Shown here: in pieces, positions 26,992-34,982 of the stretch
How positions within the stretch are numbered: position 1 is the stretch's first letter
Layout: every line of letters begins with the position of its first letter
Assembly (NCBI RefSeq): GCF_016908635.1
Contig: NZ_JAFBEG010000006.1
Location: 1-64,000, forward strand
From: Sporohalobacter salinus
GTDB lineage: Bacteria > Bacillota > Halanaerobiia > Halobacteroidales > Acetohalobiaceae
Direction: 5' to 3'
DNA length: 64,000 bases
The notes under the pieces: model-generated
The model's input: only the letters and a program-made list of their open reading frames with translations
What the model was told of the DNA's origin: nothing
Database searches by the model: none
Program-made: the position numbers and the translations under genes

Positions 26992-27477
26992 TTAGTAATT
27001 ATTTTTAATATTTCTTAATTGAACCAAATGACGTTTTTCTTCTAAAATTAATTTTTTTAATGCTTCTATTGTATCATCATCTTCTTCAACTTCAATTAGC
27101 TCTTGATAAAGTAACAATGAATTTTTTTCAGCATCAATTCCCATTTCAACAGCTTCTTCTAAGTTATGGGCAATATCATTTGTAGCCTCTTCGGTACTAG
27201 GAAAAACTTTAGTATCGACTAGAGATTTAAGATAACCATTAACTTGTTGATTATATAAATAATCTCTAGTTGTAGACTTATCTGCTTCATCAAATTGAGC
27301 TAATAAATCTTTAAAATATTGATAATGTTCTTTTTCATCATCACGAAGCTGAGCAAAAATTTCTTTTACTTTTGGTTCAGTATTAACCTCTACACATTTC
27401 TGATAAAACTTTTTACCTTGTTCTTCAATATTCATAGCCATTTTTAAAACTTCTAGTGAATTAAATTGTATATCCAT
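26992..27477 (-). CDS. Rubrerythrin-like ferritin-family protein
   Basis: 161-aa four-helix-bundle protein with paired diiron-type motifs: MNIEEQGKKFYQKC and DDEKEHYQYFKDLL in the first half, then EEAVEMGIDAEKNSLLLYQEL and LILEEKRHLVQL in the second. There is no C-terminal rubredoxin domain. Members of the family act in peroxide reduction or iron handling in anaerobes. AGGAGG lies before the ATG. The next gene upstream encodes a flavin/rubredoxin fusion that could donate electrons; direct partnership is inference. Confidence 0.85.
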   Translation of the reverse strand: MDIQFNSLEVLKMAMNIEEQGKKFYQKCVEVNTEPKVKEIFAQLRDDEKEHYQYFKDLLAQFDEADKSTTRDYLYNQQVNGYLKSLVDTKVFPSTEEATNDIAHNLEEAVEMGIDAEKNSLLLYQELIEVEEDDDTIEALKKLILEEKRHLVQLRNIKNNY

Positions 27478-27609
27478 ACTACTCCTCCTTTATATGTATA
27501 TGTGTTATTATTATAATACTATTAAATAGTTTGATTATCAATTTGAAATTTAATATTATATCAAATATTCATCTAGCCATAACTTTATTTATTTTTAATC
27601 AGATAATAA

Positions 27610-28296
27610 TTATTCTACTGCTTCAAACTGCTCTTTGCCTACACCACAAATAGGACATTGCCAATCTTCTGGTAAATCTTCAAAATCAGTTCCTGGTTTA
27701 ACATCATTATCTGGATCTCCATTGTCTGGATTATAGATATATCCACAGACTTCACATTCATATTTACCGCTTTCTTTACTATTTGCTGTGCTTTCCTCAA
27801 CATAACTTGGAGCTGACTTAGGAGTTTTCCCATTCTTAACTTGATGATAATAAGCATAAGTCATCGGTTCTTGTTTATTAAAGTTTTCAGTATTAACTAT
27901 ATTACAGATAAAGAGGGTATGAGTTTCGACTTCTACAATGTTTATTACTTCCGCTTCTACATAACCCAAACTATGTTCTAATAAAACAGGCGCTCCTGTT
28001 TGACCTAATTTATAATCAACATCTTCGAACTTATTGATATCTCTACCACTATTGAAACCAAAGTTACCTATTAACTTTAAAGGAGTTTCTTTTTCTAAAA
28101 TGGAGATACTTAACACTTTACTTTCTTTCACTAGCTGATTAGTATAACTATCTTTATTCAAACAAACAGAAATGGTAGGAGGATCAGCACTAGTCTGTAC
28201 TACAGCATTAGCCATTAAACCATTAATCTCATCGTCACTTTTAGAACTAATAACATACAACCCATAACTAATATTTTTCATAACATCTAAATCCAT
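27610..28296 (-). CDS. Flavin reductase-rubredoxin fusion (high-molecular-weight rubredoxin type)
   Basis: 228 aa. Residues 1-150 form an FMN-binding flavin-reductase-like domain ([42 protein letters not shown]). A rubredoxin domain ends the protein, with both CxxC pairs ([19 protein letters not shown] and [13 protein letters not shown]). In acetogens and clostridia this fusion passes electrons from NAD(P)H-linked reductases to oxygen- or NO-reducing flavodiiron proteins or rubrerythrins. AAAGGAGG precedes the ATG. Confidence 0.93.
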   Translation of the reverse strand: MDLDVMKNISYGLYVISSKSDDEINGLMANAVVQTSADPPTISVCLNKDSYTNQLVKESKVLSISILEKETPLKLIGNFGFNSGRDINKFEDVDYKLGQTGAPVLLEHSLGYVEAEVINIVEVETHTLFICNIVNTENFNKQEPMTYAYYHQVKNGKTPKSAPSYVEESTANSKESGKYECEVCGYIYNPDNGDPDNDVKPGTDFEDLPEDWQCPICGVGKEQFEAVE

Positions 28297-28332
28297 TTAC
28301 TTGCCTCCTTTAATAATTATCCAAATCATTAT

Positions 28333-28896
28333 TTAAAGCTTAATAGAAGTAATAACTTTTTCATCAGGATCTAAAGTAGGCTTCCAAATTTCTATCGCCT
28401 TCGTCTGAGTGTAAATAGATTGAGGAAAACCATCTAAAGCAACACAGAGATTATTTAAATTTGATTTAGGAATAGGATTCTTAGCAAATAAATTACTTAT
28501 TAACGTAATATGAAACTGCCATTCATCATAATTATCGATTGTGGAAATACCCTTCTTGGTTAATTTTTCATTTAATTTATCAGCTAATTTTACTAAAGAC
28601 TCTGTTTTATTAACTTCTAATACTAAAAAATCATCTTTCACATTAAAACATTTGAAGTTTTCAATCGATATCCTAACTTCTTCTGTTAAGTTTGCTAAAT
28701 TATTCACAATTTCTATTCCAGTATCAACTGAGTCATCCTTAATTCTATTTAAAGTTATATGCAATTCTGGATAATTACCATCAGGATATAAATTATATTT
28801 TTTAGCTATTTTTCGCCGAAATTTCAATAAAGGTTTTAAGCTCTTTTTAGGCAAAGTCAAGACTACAAATACTTCTTCCAATTCATCTAATTCCAT
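28333..28896 (-). CDS. 2H phosphoesterase / 2'-5' RNA ligase-like protein
   Basis: 187 aa with the two H-x-T motifs that define the superfamily: ELHITLNRI about residue 47 and QFHITLISN about residue 128. Members act on cyclic phosphodiesters or RNA ends; the substrate here cannot be told from sequence. The start has AGGAGG 8 bases upstream, and the gene lies 37 bases upstream of the flavoredoxin gene, so they may share a transcript. Confidence 0.8.
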   Translation of the reverse strand: MELDELEEVFVVLTLPKKSLKPLLKFRRKIAKKYNLYPDGNYPELHITLNRIKDDSVDTGIEIVNNLANLTEEVRISIENFKCFNVKDDFLVLEVNKTESLVKLADKLNEKLTKKGISTIDNYDEWQFHITLISNLFAKNPIPKSNLNNLCVALDGFPQSIYTQTKAIEIWKPTLDPDEKVITSIKL

Positions 28897-29012
28897 AGCT
28901 TAATCCTCCTAATCAACAAGCATAATTACCTACCATATCAATGTGCTTAAACAAACATTTGCAAATTCCTTACTAATTTACACCATCTATTACTATAATA
29001 ATTTTCTTTTGC

Positions 29013-29438
29013 TTAATTATTCAATTTCATAGCAAAATTGTCATCTAATTCTCCAGCTACTTTAACTCCTATATCTCGTTCCGGATATACAATTTCATCA
29101 ACTCCTACTTCCTTTAATAATTCTCCCTGCAATTTATCTTTAGCTTTAGCAATTATATAAAAAACATTAAATTTATTTAAAATAAAGGTAGCTGCAAGAT
29201 TATCATATAAGTTTTTTCCTATTCCTACAATACCTACATCAAACTTATCTATTTCAAATTTTCCCCAATTTTCCTCATTTATAAAGTCTGCCTGAACAGC
29301 ATAAGTTGAATAATCAACTGCCTTTTGTACTCTTTTTTTATCCTTATCTATTGCTAATATTTCATGTCCTTTTTCGAATAGTTCTTTAGCTAAAATTAAG
29401 CCGAATCTTCCAACTCCAATTATTATTATATCTTTCAT
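29013..29438 (-). CDS. TrkA-N (RCK_N) only protein
   Basis: 141-aa Rossmann domain with the NAD-binding loop IIIGVGRFGLILAKEL followed by an acidic end-of-strand residue (LAIDKDKKRV), then VGIGKNLYDNLAATFILNKF and GVDEIVYPERDIG. This is the N-domain of KtrA/TrkA regulators of potassium channels, but the usual C-terminal RCK_C (TrkA-C) domain is absent and no channel subunit lies nearby. It may regulate a channel encoded elsewhere or be a shortened derivative. ATG at 29438 has GGGAGG upstream. Confidence 0.82.
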   Translation of the reverse strand: MKDIIIIGVGRFGLILAKELFEKGHEILAIDKDKKRVQKAVDYSTYAVQADFINEENWGKFEIDKFDVGIVGIGKNLYDNLAATFILNKFNVFYIIAKAKDKLQGELLKEVGVDEIVYPERDIGVKVAGELDDNFAMKLNN

Positions 29439-29463
29439 GAATTTTCCTCCCGTCATTTAATCC

Positions 29464-30057
29464 TTAACAGGACATAGTAACAGCTAGATCTTCACCAGCC
29501 TGATAGGCTTCCCTCAAAATATTTTCTCTTTTACTCACATGCACTTCATCACTATTGGATATGACTATTTTCCCTTTCCAATTAGTATTAGTTACTTTAA
29601 AAAACATCTCCATAACTTTATAGACACCCACAAATTGATCTTCATAGACTTCTGCTCCACCCGAAGCAAGTAAGAAGCCTAATCTTTTTTTATCTCTATC
29701 GATAATTGGATCTTTAGCCACATATTTGCTCCCCCAAATTGCCTGACACCTATCAATTATTTTCTTCAACTGAGCGGAAACTCCATTAAAGAATATAGGG
29801 GTTGAAATTAAAATTATATCGGCTTTATCAATTTCTTTATATATTTGCTGCATCTCGTCTTTGATAATACACTCTCCTTTTTCATCACAATGAAAACACC
29901 CCCGACAAGGACTAATATCTTCCTGAGCAGCATAAAGTACCTTTACTTTTAAATCTTCTTTAACATCATCCTCAATCCCTTCTAAAACTTTATCTAACAT
30001 TAAATTACTATTGCTTTTTTCTCTAGGGCTTCCTTTAATTACCAATACATTAATCAC
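29464..30057 (-). CDS. NADPH-dependent FMN reductase / iron-sulfur flavoprotein family
   Basis: 197-aa flavodoxin-fold protein. FMN loop VLVIKGSPREKSNSNLML, then a compact cysteine motif CRGCFHCDEKGEC as in iron-sulfur flavoproteins, and ILISTPIFFNGVSAQLKKIIDRC. Such proteins shuttle electrons or reduce quinones and oxygen species in anaerobes. GTG start with GAGGTG upstream. It is followed after 25 bases by the TrkA-N gene. Confidence 0.85.
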   Translation of the reverse strand: MINVLVIKGSPREKSNSNLMLDKVLEGIEDDVKEDLKVKVLYAAQEDISPCRGCFHCDEKGECIIKDEMQQIYKEIDKADIILISTPIFFNGVSAQLKKIIDRCQAIWGSKYVAKDPIIDRDKKRLGFLLASGGAEVYEDQFVGVYKVMEMFFKVTNTNWKGKIVISNSDEVHVSKRENILREAYQAGEDLAVTMSC

Positions 30058-30118
30058 TACCTAATCACCTCTTTTATGTTCACTGGCTTATAATTTAATA
30101 TAAATTAAAATAATTATA

Positions 30119-30144
30119 GGCCCTATTACATATATAATAGGCCC
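30119..30144 (-). terminator. Hairpin, possible weak terminator
   Basis: GGCCTATTA ... TAATAGGGCC stem on the minus strand, followed by only an AT-rich run (TATAATTATTTT). It lies past the stop of the gene ending at 30191. Confidence 0.4.
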
Positions 30145-30190
30145 CAGACAAAATCATAAATCACTAGTTATTCAAGTTCAATTTGCTGTT

Positions 30191-30586
30191 CTAATTATTT
30201 TTCAATCTTAATCTCCAATATATCCATAAAAAGTTAAAAGCAATGAACACTACCAATATCGCCCATAACAATAAAGGGTTACCTTGATCTTTCTGGACTA
30301 GAGAAATAATCATCCCTACTATAGCAGCCAAAGACCAAATAATTTTTAGATTTAACATGGCTTTAAAAGAATTTTTATCAGCATTTCTACCTAACAGAGA
30401 TTCAATTCCAATCCCAAATAATGCTGCCGCTACTAGCCGAGTAGCAATAGGATCAACTGTTTGCCAACCAAACCATTTCAAAAATGTTCTAGGAATCAAA
30501 AACAAAGGAAGAGCAAAAATAATATCTACAATAAAGTGAAGCACAAAGAAGTTACGCAACCATTGAGAAAACCAGTCTTTTTTCAT
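30191..30586 (-). CDS. Four-helix membrane protein, unknown function
   Basis: 131 aa with four hydrophobic segments (FFVLHFIVDIIFALPLFLIP, ATRLVAAALFGIGIESLL, IIWSLAAIVGMIISLV, LLWAILVVFIAFNFLWIYW). A related pattern is common in small bacterial integral-membrane proteins of unknown role. ATG 30586 has AAGGAGAG at good distance; a longer frame to 30640 overlaps the gene upstream and is less likely. Confidence 0.7.
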   Translation of the reverse strand: MKKDWFSQWLRNFFVLHFIVDIIFALPLFLIPRTFLKWFGWQTVDPIATRLVAAALFGIGIESLLGRNADKNSFKAMLNLKIIWSLAAIVGMIISLVQKDQGNPLLLWAILVVFIAFNFLWIYWRLRLKNN

Positions 30587-30632
30587 GAAAATCAACTCTC
30601 CTTCATTTAGCAAGGATATTTTAAAATTTATA

Positions 30633-31409
30633 TTATTCAATCTCTACCTTAGCTTTTGGATTAAAAGGATTAGTTCTAATTGCCAATGAAAATAAATAGG
30701 GATAATCTTCTTTTAGATGTTCCATATAAAATAACCACTCTTCTACAAGTTGAACATATACGCGCTTTATATCCTCTTCTAAATGTTCTCGATCTTCCTC
30801 AGACATATTTTTAAAATTTTCTCTATACATAAGTTCTTCTGTTAAATGGAATACAGCCCATAATAAATCTGTAAATGTATCATGTTCTAAAAGATTAGGA
30901 TTTTTTAAAAGATTTAATAGAAAGGATTTTTCTGTAGTTAAAAATTCTTTTAAATTTCTAAGTTGTTCTTTATCAACTACTATTGAATATTGATAGTCAT
31001 GCATTTCTTGTTGAATTTTATTAAAGTCTTCATTGGTCCAAGAATCATCTAATTGTAGTTTATTTTCAATCTTATTTGATTCAGGATCTAATGAAGATAA
31101 TTTTCTAATTAATTCATTACCAACTTCACTATAGAAAGCTCCAATTACCATATTTAATTTTTTAAGCATTCTCTGTTTATCCCTAGCTTCTAATAATCTA
31201 TGAATAATTAAAGTTACAATTAAAACTTCAATCGGTATAAAAGCAATGTCTTCTACGAAAAAAATTAATATATGATGTAAGTCTTCAAATACTTGATAAT
31301 GAATAAAATAAAGCAATAGCGAAATTAAAACTAAGCCTAAAGCAAAACCTGTACGCCAATTAAAAATATAATCTGATAAAGATTTATTCTTCTTATCTTT
31401 AAGCTGCAT
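30633..31409 (-). CDS. Membrane-anchored protein of unknown function
   Basis: 258 aa: two transmembrane helices near the N-terminus (TGFALGLVLISLLLYFIHY and IAFIPIEVLIVTLIIHRLL), then about 180 largely helical, charged cytoplasmic residues rich in Glu, Lys and Leu. I recognise no domain. AAGGAG lies before the ATG. Upstream of, and probably cotranscribed with, the four-helix membrane protein gene. Confidence 0.7.
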   Translation of the reverse strand: MQLKDKKNKSLSDYIFNWRTGFALGLVLISLLLYFIHYQVFEDLHHILIFFVEDIAFIPIEVLIVTLIIHRLLEARDKQRMLKKLNMVIGAFYSEVGNELIRKLSSLDPESNKIENKLQLDDSWTNEDFNKIQQEMHDYQYSIVVDKEQLRNLKEFLTTEKSFLLNLLKNPNLLEHDTFTDLLWAVFHLTEELMYRENFKNMSEEDREHLEEDIKRVYVQLVEEWLFYMEHLKEDYPYLFSLAIRTNPFNPKAKVEIE

Positions 31410-31469
31410 ATATAATATTCCAACTCCTTATTCTACATTTAACAAACCTAAACATATTAATATTTTAAA

Positions 31470-31527
31470 AATATAGGAGACCGTGTTGCCTTTAAGAAAC
31501 TTGCTTCTTCTCTTAAAAACAACACGG
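31470..31527 (-). terminator. Long hairpin terminator
   Basis: Outer stem CCGTGTTG / CAACACGG (31481-31488 with 31520-31527) and inner stem TTTAAGA / TCTTAAA; the minus strand continues TCTCCTATATTTTT. Lies just past the stop of the rubrerythrin-like gene. Confidence 0.75.
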
Positions 31528-31554
31528 CATTCAAAGATTATCCTGCTATAAAAA

Positions 31555-32061
31555 CTACATATTCATCCAGTTCCAAACTTTACTCTCTTCTTGGGCAAAC
31601 CAGTCACCAGGACGAGTAAAATAGTAATATACATTTTGTAGAGATTCATAATGTTTATCTTCTTCTTCCATTAGTGCTTCGAAAAATTCTTTTTCTTTAG
31701 GATCATCAGTTTCTTCAGCTAATCTTTCATAAACCTGATAAATATCTTTTTCAAGCTCCATAGCATGTTCATAAACATCTACATTTTCTTCTTTCCATCC
31801 TTCTCTTTCCTTATCTGAAAATTCTTCAAAAACTTCTTTAACTTCAGACTCAATATCGCTCGGTTCATAATCTTCTTCAATTTCTTTCCCTTCAGCTATC
31901 TGCTTAATCTTTTCAACATGATCTAACTCTTGTGCTCCCAAACTCTTCAATACTTTTTTAACTAAAGGATTCACTGCATTCTCAGCATGCTTTTCATAAT
32001 AAGCATGTCCCTTTTCTTCCAAGCTGATTGCTAACTCTAAAGATTCGTTTTTAATTCCCAT
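31555..32061 (-). CDS. Rubrerythrin-like ferritin-family protein (second)
   Basis: 168 aa, two helix pairs with metal-ligand patterns: SLEEKGHAYYEKHA and GAQELDHVEKIKQIA, then MELEKDIYQVYERLAEE and LMEEEDKHYESLQNVYYYF. No rubredoxin domain. Only distantly similar to the family member at 26992-27477 and transcribed separately, ahead of a terminator. Probably an oxidative-stress or iron-handling protein. AGGGGGA before the ATG. Confidence 0.82.
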   Translation of the reverse strand: MGIKNESLELAISLEEKGHAYYEKHAENAVNPLVKKVLKSLGAQELDHVEKIKQIAEGKEIEEDYEPSDIESEVKEVFEEFSDKEREGWKEENVDVYEHAMELEKDIYQVYERLAEETDDPKEKEFFEALMEEEDKHYESLQNVYYYFTRPGDWFAQEESKVWNWMNM

Positions 32062-32311
32062 ATTAATTCCCCCTAAAAATTATTTTATTTCTAAACTTCA
32101 CATATAACCTATAAAACATAAAGCTATGAATTTTAATAGTTTTGAACTATCGATAACTATTACTATTATTAATTTTATCATTCCTGTTTATATTTGTCAA
32201 ATTTAATTTTTATACAATCCCTCCATACACTGTGATAATAATATGATCTCATCATTTTTTGAAGGAAATAAAATAATTTTATAGAATTTTAAGTTTGAGG
32301 AGGTGATCATA

Positions 32312-32572
32312 GTGGCTCCTTCAAATATTATGGCAGTTTTAATTGATAAAAGAAGGAATGTAGCTCCTAAAGTACAGCAGATCCTTACTAAATATGGTTG
32401 TATAATAGAAACAAGATTAGGAATGCATGAAGGTGTAGGCCAAGAATGTTCTGAAGAAGGAATTATTATTTTAAGACTGTCTAATAAACAGAAAGCAAAT
32501 GAACTTAAAGAAAAACTAGAAGCTATTGAACGAGTACAAGCTAAAATGATTGAATTAAAATTTGATGATTAA
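32312..32572 (+). CDS. Small ACT-like ferredoxin-fold protein (TM1266-like)
   Basis: 87 aa, predicted beta-alpha-beta-beta-alpha-beta: MAVLIDKRRNVAPKVQQILTKYGC, IIETRLGMHEG, IIILRLSNKQKANELKEKLE, VQAKMIEL. The pattern resembles the TM1266 family annotated as iron-only-hydrogenase-system regulators, but no hydrogenase gene lies here, so function is open. Start: GTG 32312 with AGGAGGTG 6 bases upstream; the GTG at 32303 lies inside that ribosome site. Ends at a strong terminator, so it is monocistronic. Confidence 0.72.
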   Translation: MAPSNIMAVLIDKRRNVAPKVQQILTKYGCIIETRLGMHEGVGQECSEEGIIILRLSNKQKANELKEKLEAIERVQAKMIELKFDD

Positions 32573-32587
32573 AAATAAACCACCATT

Positions 32588-32616
32588 TTGCAGCTGTGAA
32601 GCTGCAATTTTTTTTA
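32588..32616 (+). terminator. Terminator after the ACT-like gene
   Basis: TTGCAGCT / AGCTGCAA stem with a short loop, followed by eight or more T. Confidence 0.92.
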
Positions 32617-32672
32617 TATCTCTATTTGACTAAAATTAAAAAACTCATAACCAATAAAGGTTTTGAGAAAAA

Positions 32673-32885
32673 TTATAACTCTCCATCACGCTTTTTCTTA
32701 TATTTTTCTACTTCACGACGAGAAAATAAAGTTACATTTCTAGATTGTTTTAATGGGTTAAGATTGCCTTCCTTAACATGATAACTAATATTCTGTCTGC
32801 CGCAGTCAAGTAAATCTGCAGCTTCTTCGGCAGTCAGTATATTTTCTGCTAAAAATAACTCATATTCTTCGTCAGTTTTAAACAT
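32673..32885 (-). CDS. Small helix-turn-helix DNA-binding protein (MerR/excisionase-like)
   Basis: 70 aa with one winged-helix HTH_17-type domain: ILTAEEAADLLDCGRQNISYHVKEGNLNPLKQSRNVTLFSRREVEKY. It lacks any effector domain, like excisionase-type or accessory regulators. GGGAGGGG precedes the ATG. It stands alone, with about 250 AT-rich bases upstream in which I see no gene; the target is unknown. Confidence 0.7.
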   Translation of the reverse strand: MFKTDEEYELFLAENILTAEEAADLLDCGRQNISYHVKEGNLNPLKQSRNVTLFSRREVEKYKKKRDGEL

Positions 32886-33139
32886 ATTACCCCTCCCTAA
32901 TAAATCTAAATATAATAATAAATAAGGAATTAACTATAAACAATAAAAGTGATATTACTTATTGTATCATATAACTTTACTGCTGTCAAGCATAGTTGTG
33001 TATAATTATACTGCTAATTCATTTATATGCATAATCTAATGTTATTAATCACATATTCAATTATTATATCTGCTGCTTGACATTTTTTGACTTTATATTC
33101 TTTTATAATTTTTTAAATTCAATTACTGTAAAATTAATC

Positions 33140-34215
33140 CTATCTAGAAATACTCATTAATGTTTTATCTAACTTATCTATTAATACATTTATAGGATCA
33201 TCACCATCGTCTTTTTTCTTTAACATTTTACATAAATCATTTTCAGTTAAATGCATAATTAATTTACCATTTTCTTTTAATGCTCCATAACTAGCAATCA
33301 ATGCATTTTCATCGGGACCTTTTCTTGATATAATAAAGCCAACAGAACGTAAAGCAGTTGTAAATAGATATTTTTCTACAGTGTAAATTTGACCTTGCTT
33401 TATTTCATTCTTATAATTTTTAAATTCAAATAATACATATCTAGTATTAAAATCTTTAGAAAGATTAACCCAAAAATCATGTTGAGAAGTGACTCTACAT
33501 ATAAGATCAAACCTATTAAGACCATCATTTGTTCTTTGTTGTTTATTCCATCCAGTTAAATCCTCTTTAAATAATTTTTTTAAATTTTATAACAAACCTC
33601 TTCAAAATCTCTCCATCCCTCTCTGCCAGGAGGTATCTTTTTTAATTCAGAATAATATTCTATATTTGTTGTAGACTTTAGGATTCTCTTGGAAATATTG
33701 CTCTGCCAAATTTCTTCTATAACTGTATCATTTTTTCTAAATAGCTGTTGAGTCCTTCCAGGTATCTGATTAGACTTTCTCAATAATTCAAGTAACCGTT
33801 CATGCAATTCTACAAAATTCTTTGTCAACGCATGTAAATCATGTTTATCCCAAATTATAACACCATATTCTTGTTCTAATTTATCAATTACTTCTTTAGA
33901 AAGAGAATTAGATACTATTAAAACGAACCCATCTGCTTTAATTTTTTCCGATAGAGATTGTAAATGAATTATACCTTTTTTTACTAAATCTAAGGATATA
34001 TTTTTACTTCTATATAATTTCAGTTCAATAATAGCTTTTTTCATATTTTGATTATCTTTAACTAATAAATCTATATCTATTCTTTCAGGAGTTTTCCCGT
34101 TAATACTAGAGACATCAAGACTTTTTTGAACCTCATAATTATAAGCTTTAAAAATATCATAACATAAATCTTCAAATTGATTTGCAAGTTGTATAGATTC
34201 AGATACAACTTTCAC
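33140..34215 (-). pseudogene. Two-domain Mrr-like nuclease gene broken by a one-base frameshift
   Basis: The first frame (34215 to 33580, 211 aa) has a PD-(D/E)xK-type site, ERIDIDLLV followed by KKAIIELKLYRS, like Mrr/restriction-type nucleases. It ends abruptly after GREGWRDFEEVCYKI at an in-frame TAA. Reading continues in the next frame to a stop at 33140 (about 148 residues): LKKLFKEDLTGWNKQ, then a second site, RFDLICRV and YVLFEFKNY. One extra T in the ATTTAAAAAAATT run near 33580 would restore a single protein of about 358 aa. So this is a recent frameshift, a base-calling error in a homopolymer, or two fragments. GTG start with AAGGAGG. No methylase is nearby. Confidence 0.72.
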
Positions 34216-34530
34216 TACACATACCTCCTTAACTTAGATTGAAAATGGATGCTTTTATCATTTCACCCTTACCTCCTATTTTGTCGAAGAAATCATTAGA
34301 TAGTATAGTCCCTTAATTTTGTAAGTCAGCTCCAATTTCTGTTTACTTATACAGTGTTGTAAACATTCATTATCTATAAAACTACTTCAAACTTATCCTA
34401 TTATATTATTACAATAAAAGGAACTCTTTTCTTCTAAAGGATATTTCATTAATGCAAGTTTAAGCTAAAATCAATAAATCTAGCCAATTTTTATATTCTT
34501 CGTCTTCCGCAATATTAAAAATGACATCTA
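34216..34530. other. Intergenic AT-rich region
   Basis: About 315 bases between the divergent nuclease-like and abrB genes. I see no supported gene or RNA; the abrB promoter begins at its right end. Confidence 0.5.
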
Positions 34531-34559
34531 TTGATATTAGATGGAAATTATAGTATAAT
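34531..34559 (+). promoter_or_regulatory. Sigma-A-type promoter of the abrB-like gene
   Basis: TTGATA, 17-base spacer, TATAAT, ending 47 bases before the ATG. Confidence 0.82.
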
Positions 34560-34606
34560 TTATTCAAAGATGGTTGTCGAAAGATAAATAAAAGGGGGCA
34601 ATATTA

Positions 34607-34852
34607 ATGAAATCTACAGGAATTGTTAGAAAAGTTGATGATCTTGGAAGAATAGTAATCCCTAGTGAATTAAGAAGAACATTCAAGATTAATGAAAAAG
34701 ATCCTCTAGAAATTTATGTAGATGATGAACATATTATTCTAAAAAAATACGAACCAGCTTGTACTTTCTGTAATAATGCTGGAAATACTACTATTTTTAA
34801 GGGTAAAACAATTTGCAAAGACTGCTTAACTGAAATGACTGATAGTGCTTAA
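34607..34852 (+). CDS. AbrB-family transition-state regulator
   Basis: 81 aa. Residues 1-50 are the swapped-hairpin SpoVT/AbrB DNA-binding domain (STGIVRKVDDLGRIVIPSELRRTFKINEKDPLEIYVDDEHIIL). The C-terminal part has two CxxC pairs (CTFCNN...CKDC), a zinc-ribbon-like tail seen in some clostridial AbrB proteins. AAAGGGGG before the ATG, own promoter and own terminator: a single-gene unit. The family controls entry into stationary phase and sporulation. Confidence 0.92.
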   Translation: MKSTGIVRKVDDLGRIVIPSELRRTFKINEKDPLEIYVDDEHIILKKYEPACTFCNNAGNTTIFKGKTICKDCLTEMTDSA

Positions 34853-34886
34853 TTTATATTAAATACATAACTTATATAAGTTACTA

Positions 34887-34923
34887 AAAGCAGATAGCTT
34901 GCAAGCTATCTGCTTTCTTTATT
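34887..34923 (+). terminator. Terminator after abrB
   Basis: AAAGCAGATAGCTT / AAGCTATCTGCTTT near-perfect hairpin followed by CTTTATT; it may also serve the converging minus-strand gene. Confidence 0.88.
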
Positions 34924-34982
34924 ATCTTTCTAGCTACAAACAATTTTTCTTTACTTAAATTTTAAGAAAACAGTCAAATTAA

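Noticed and set aside
27639-27857. 72-codon minus-strand ORF
   Set aside because: Alternate frame of the rubredoxin part of the flavoredoxin fusion; the real frame has both CxxC pairs.
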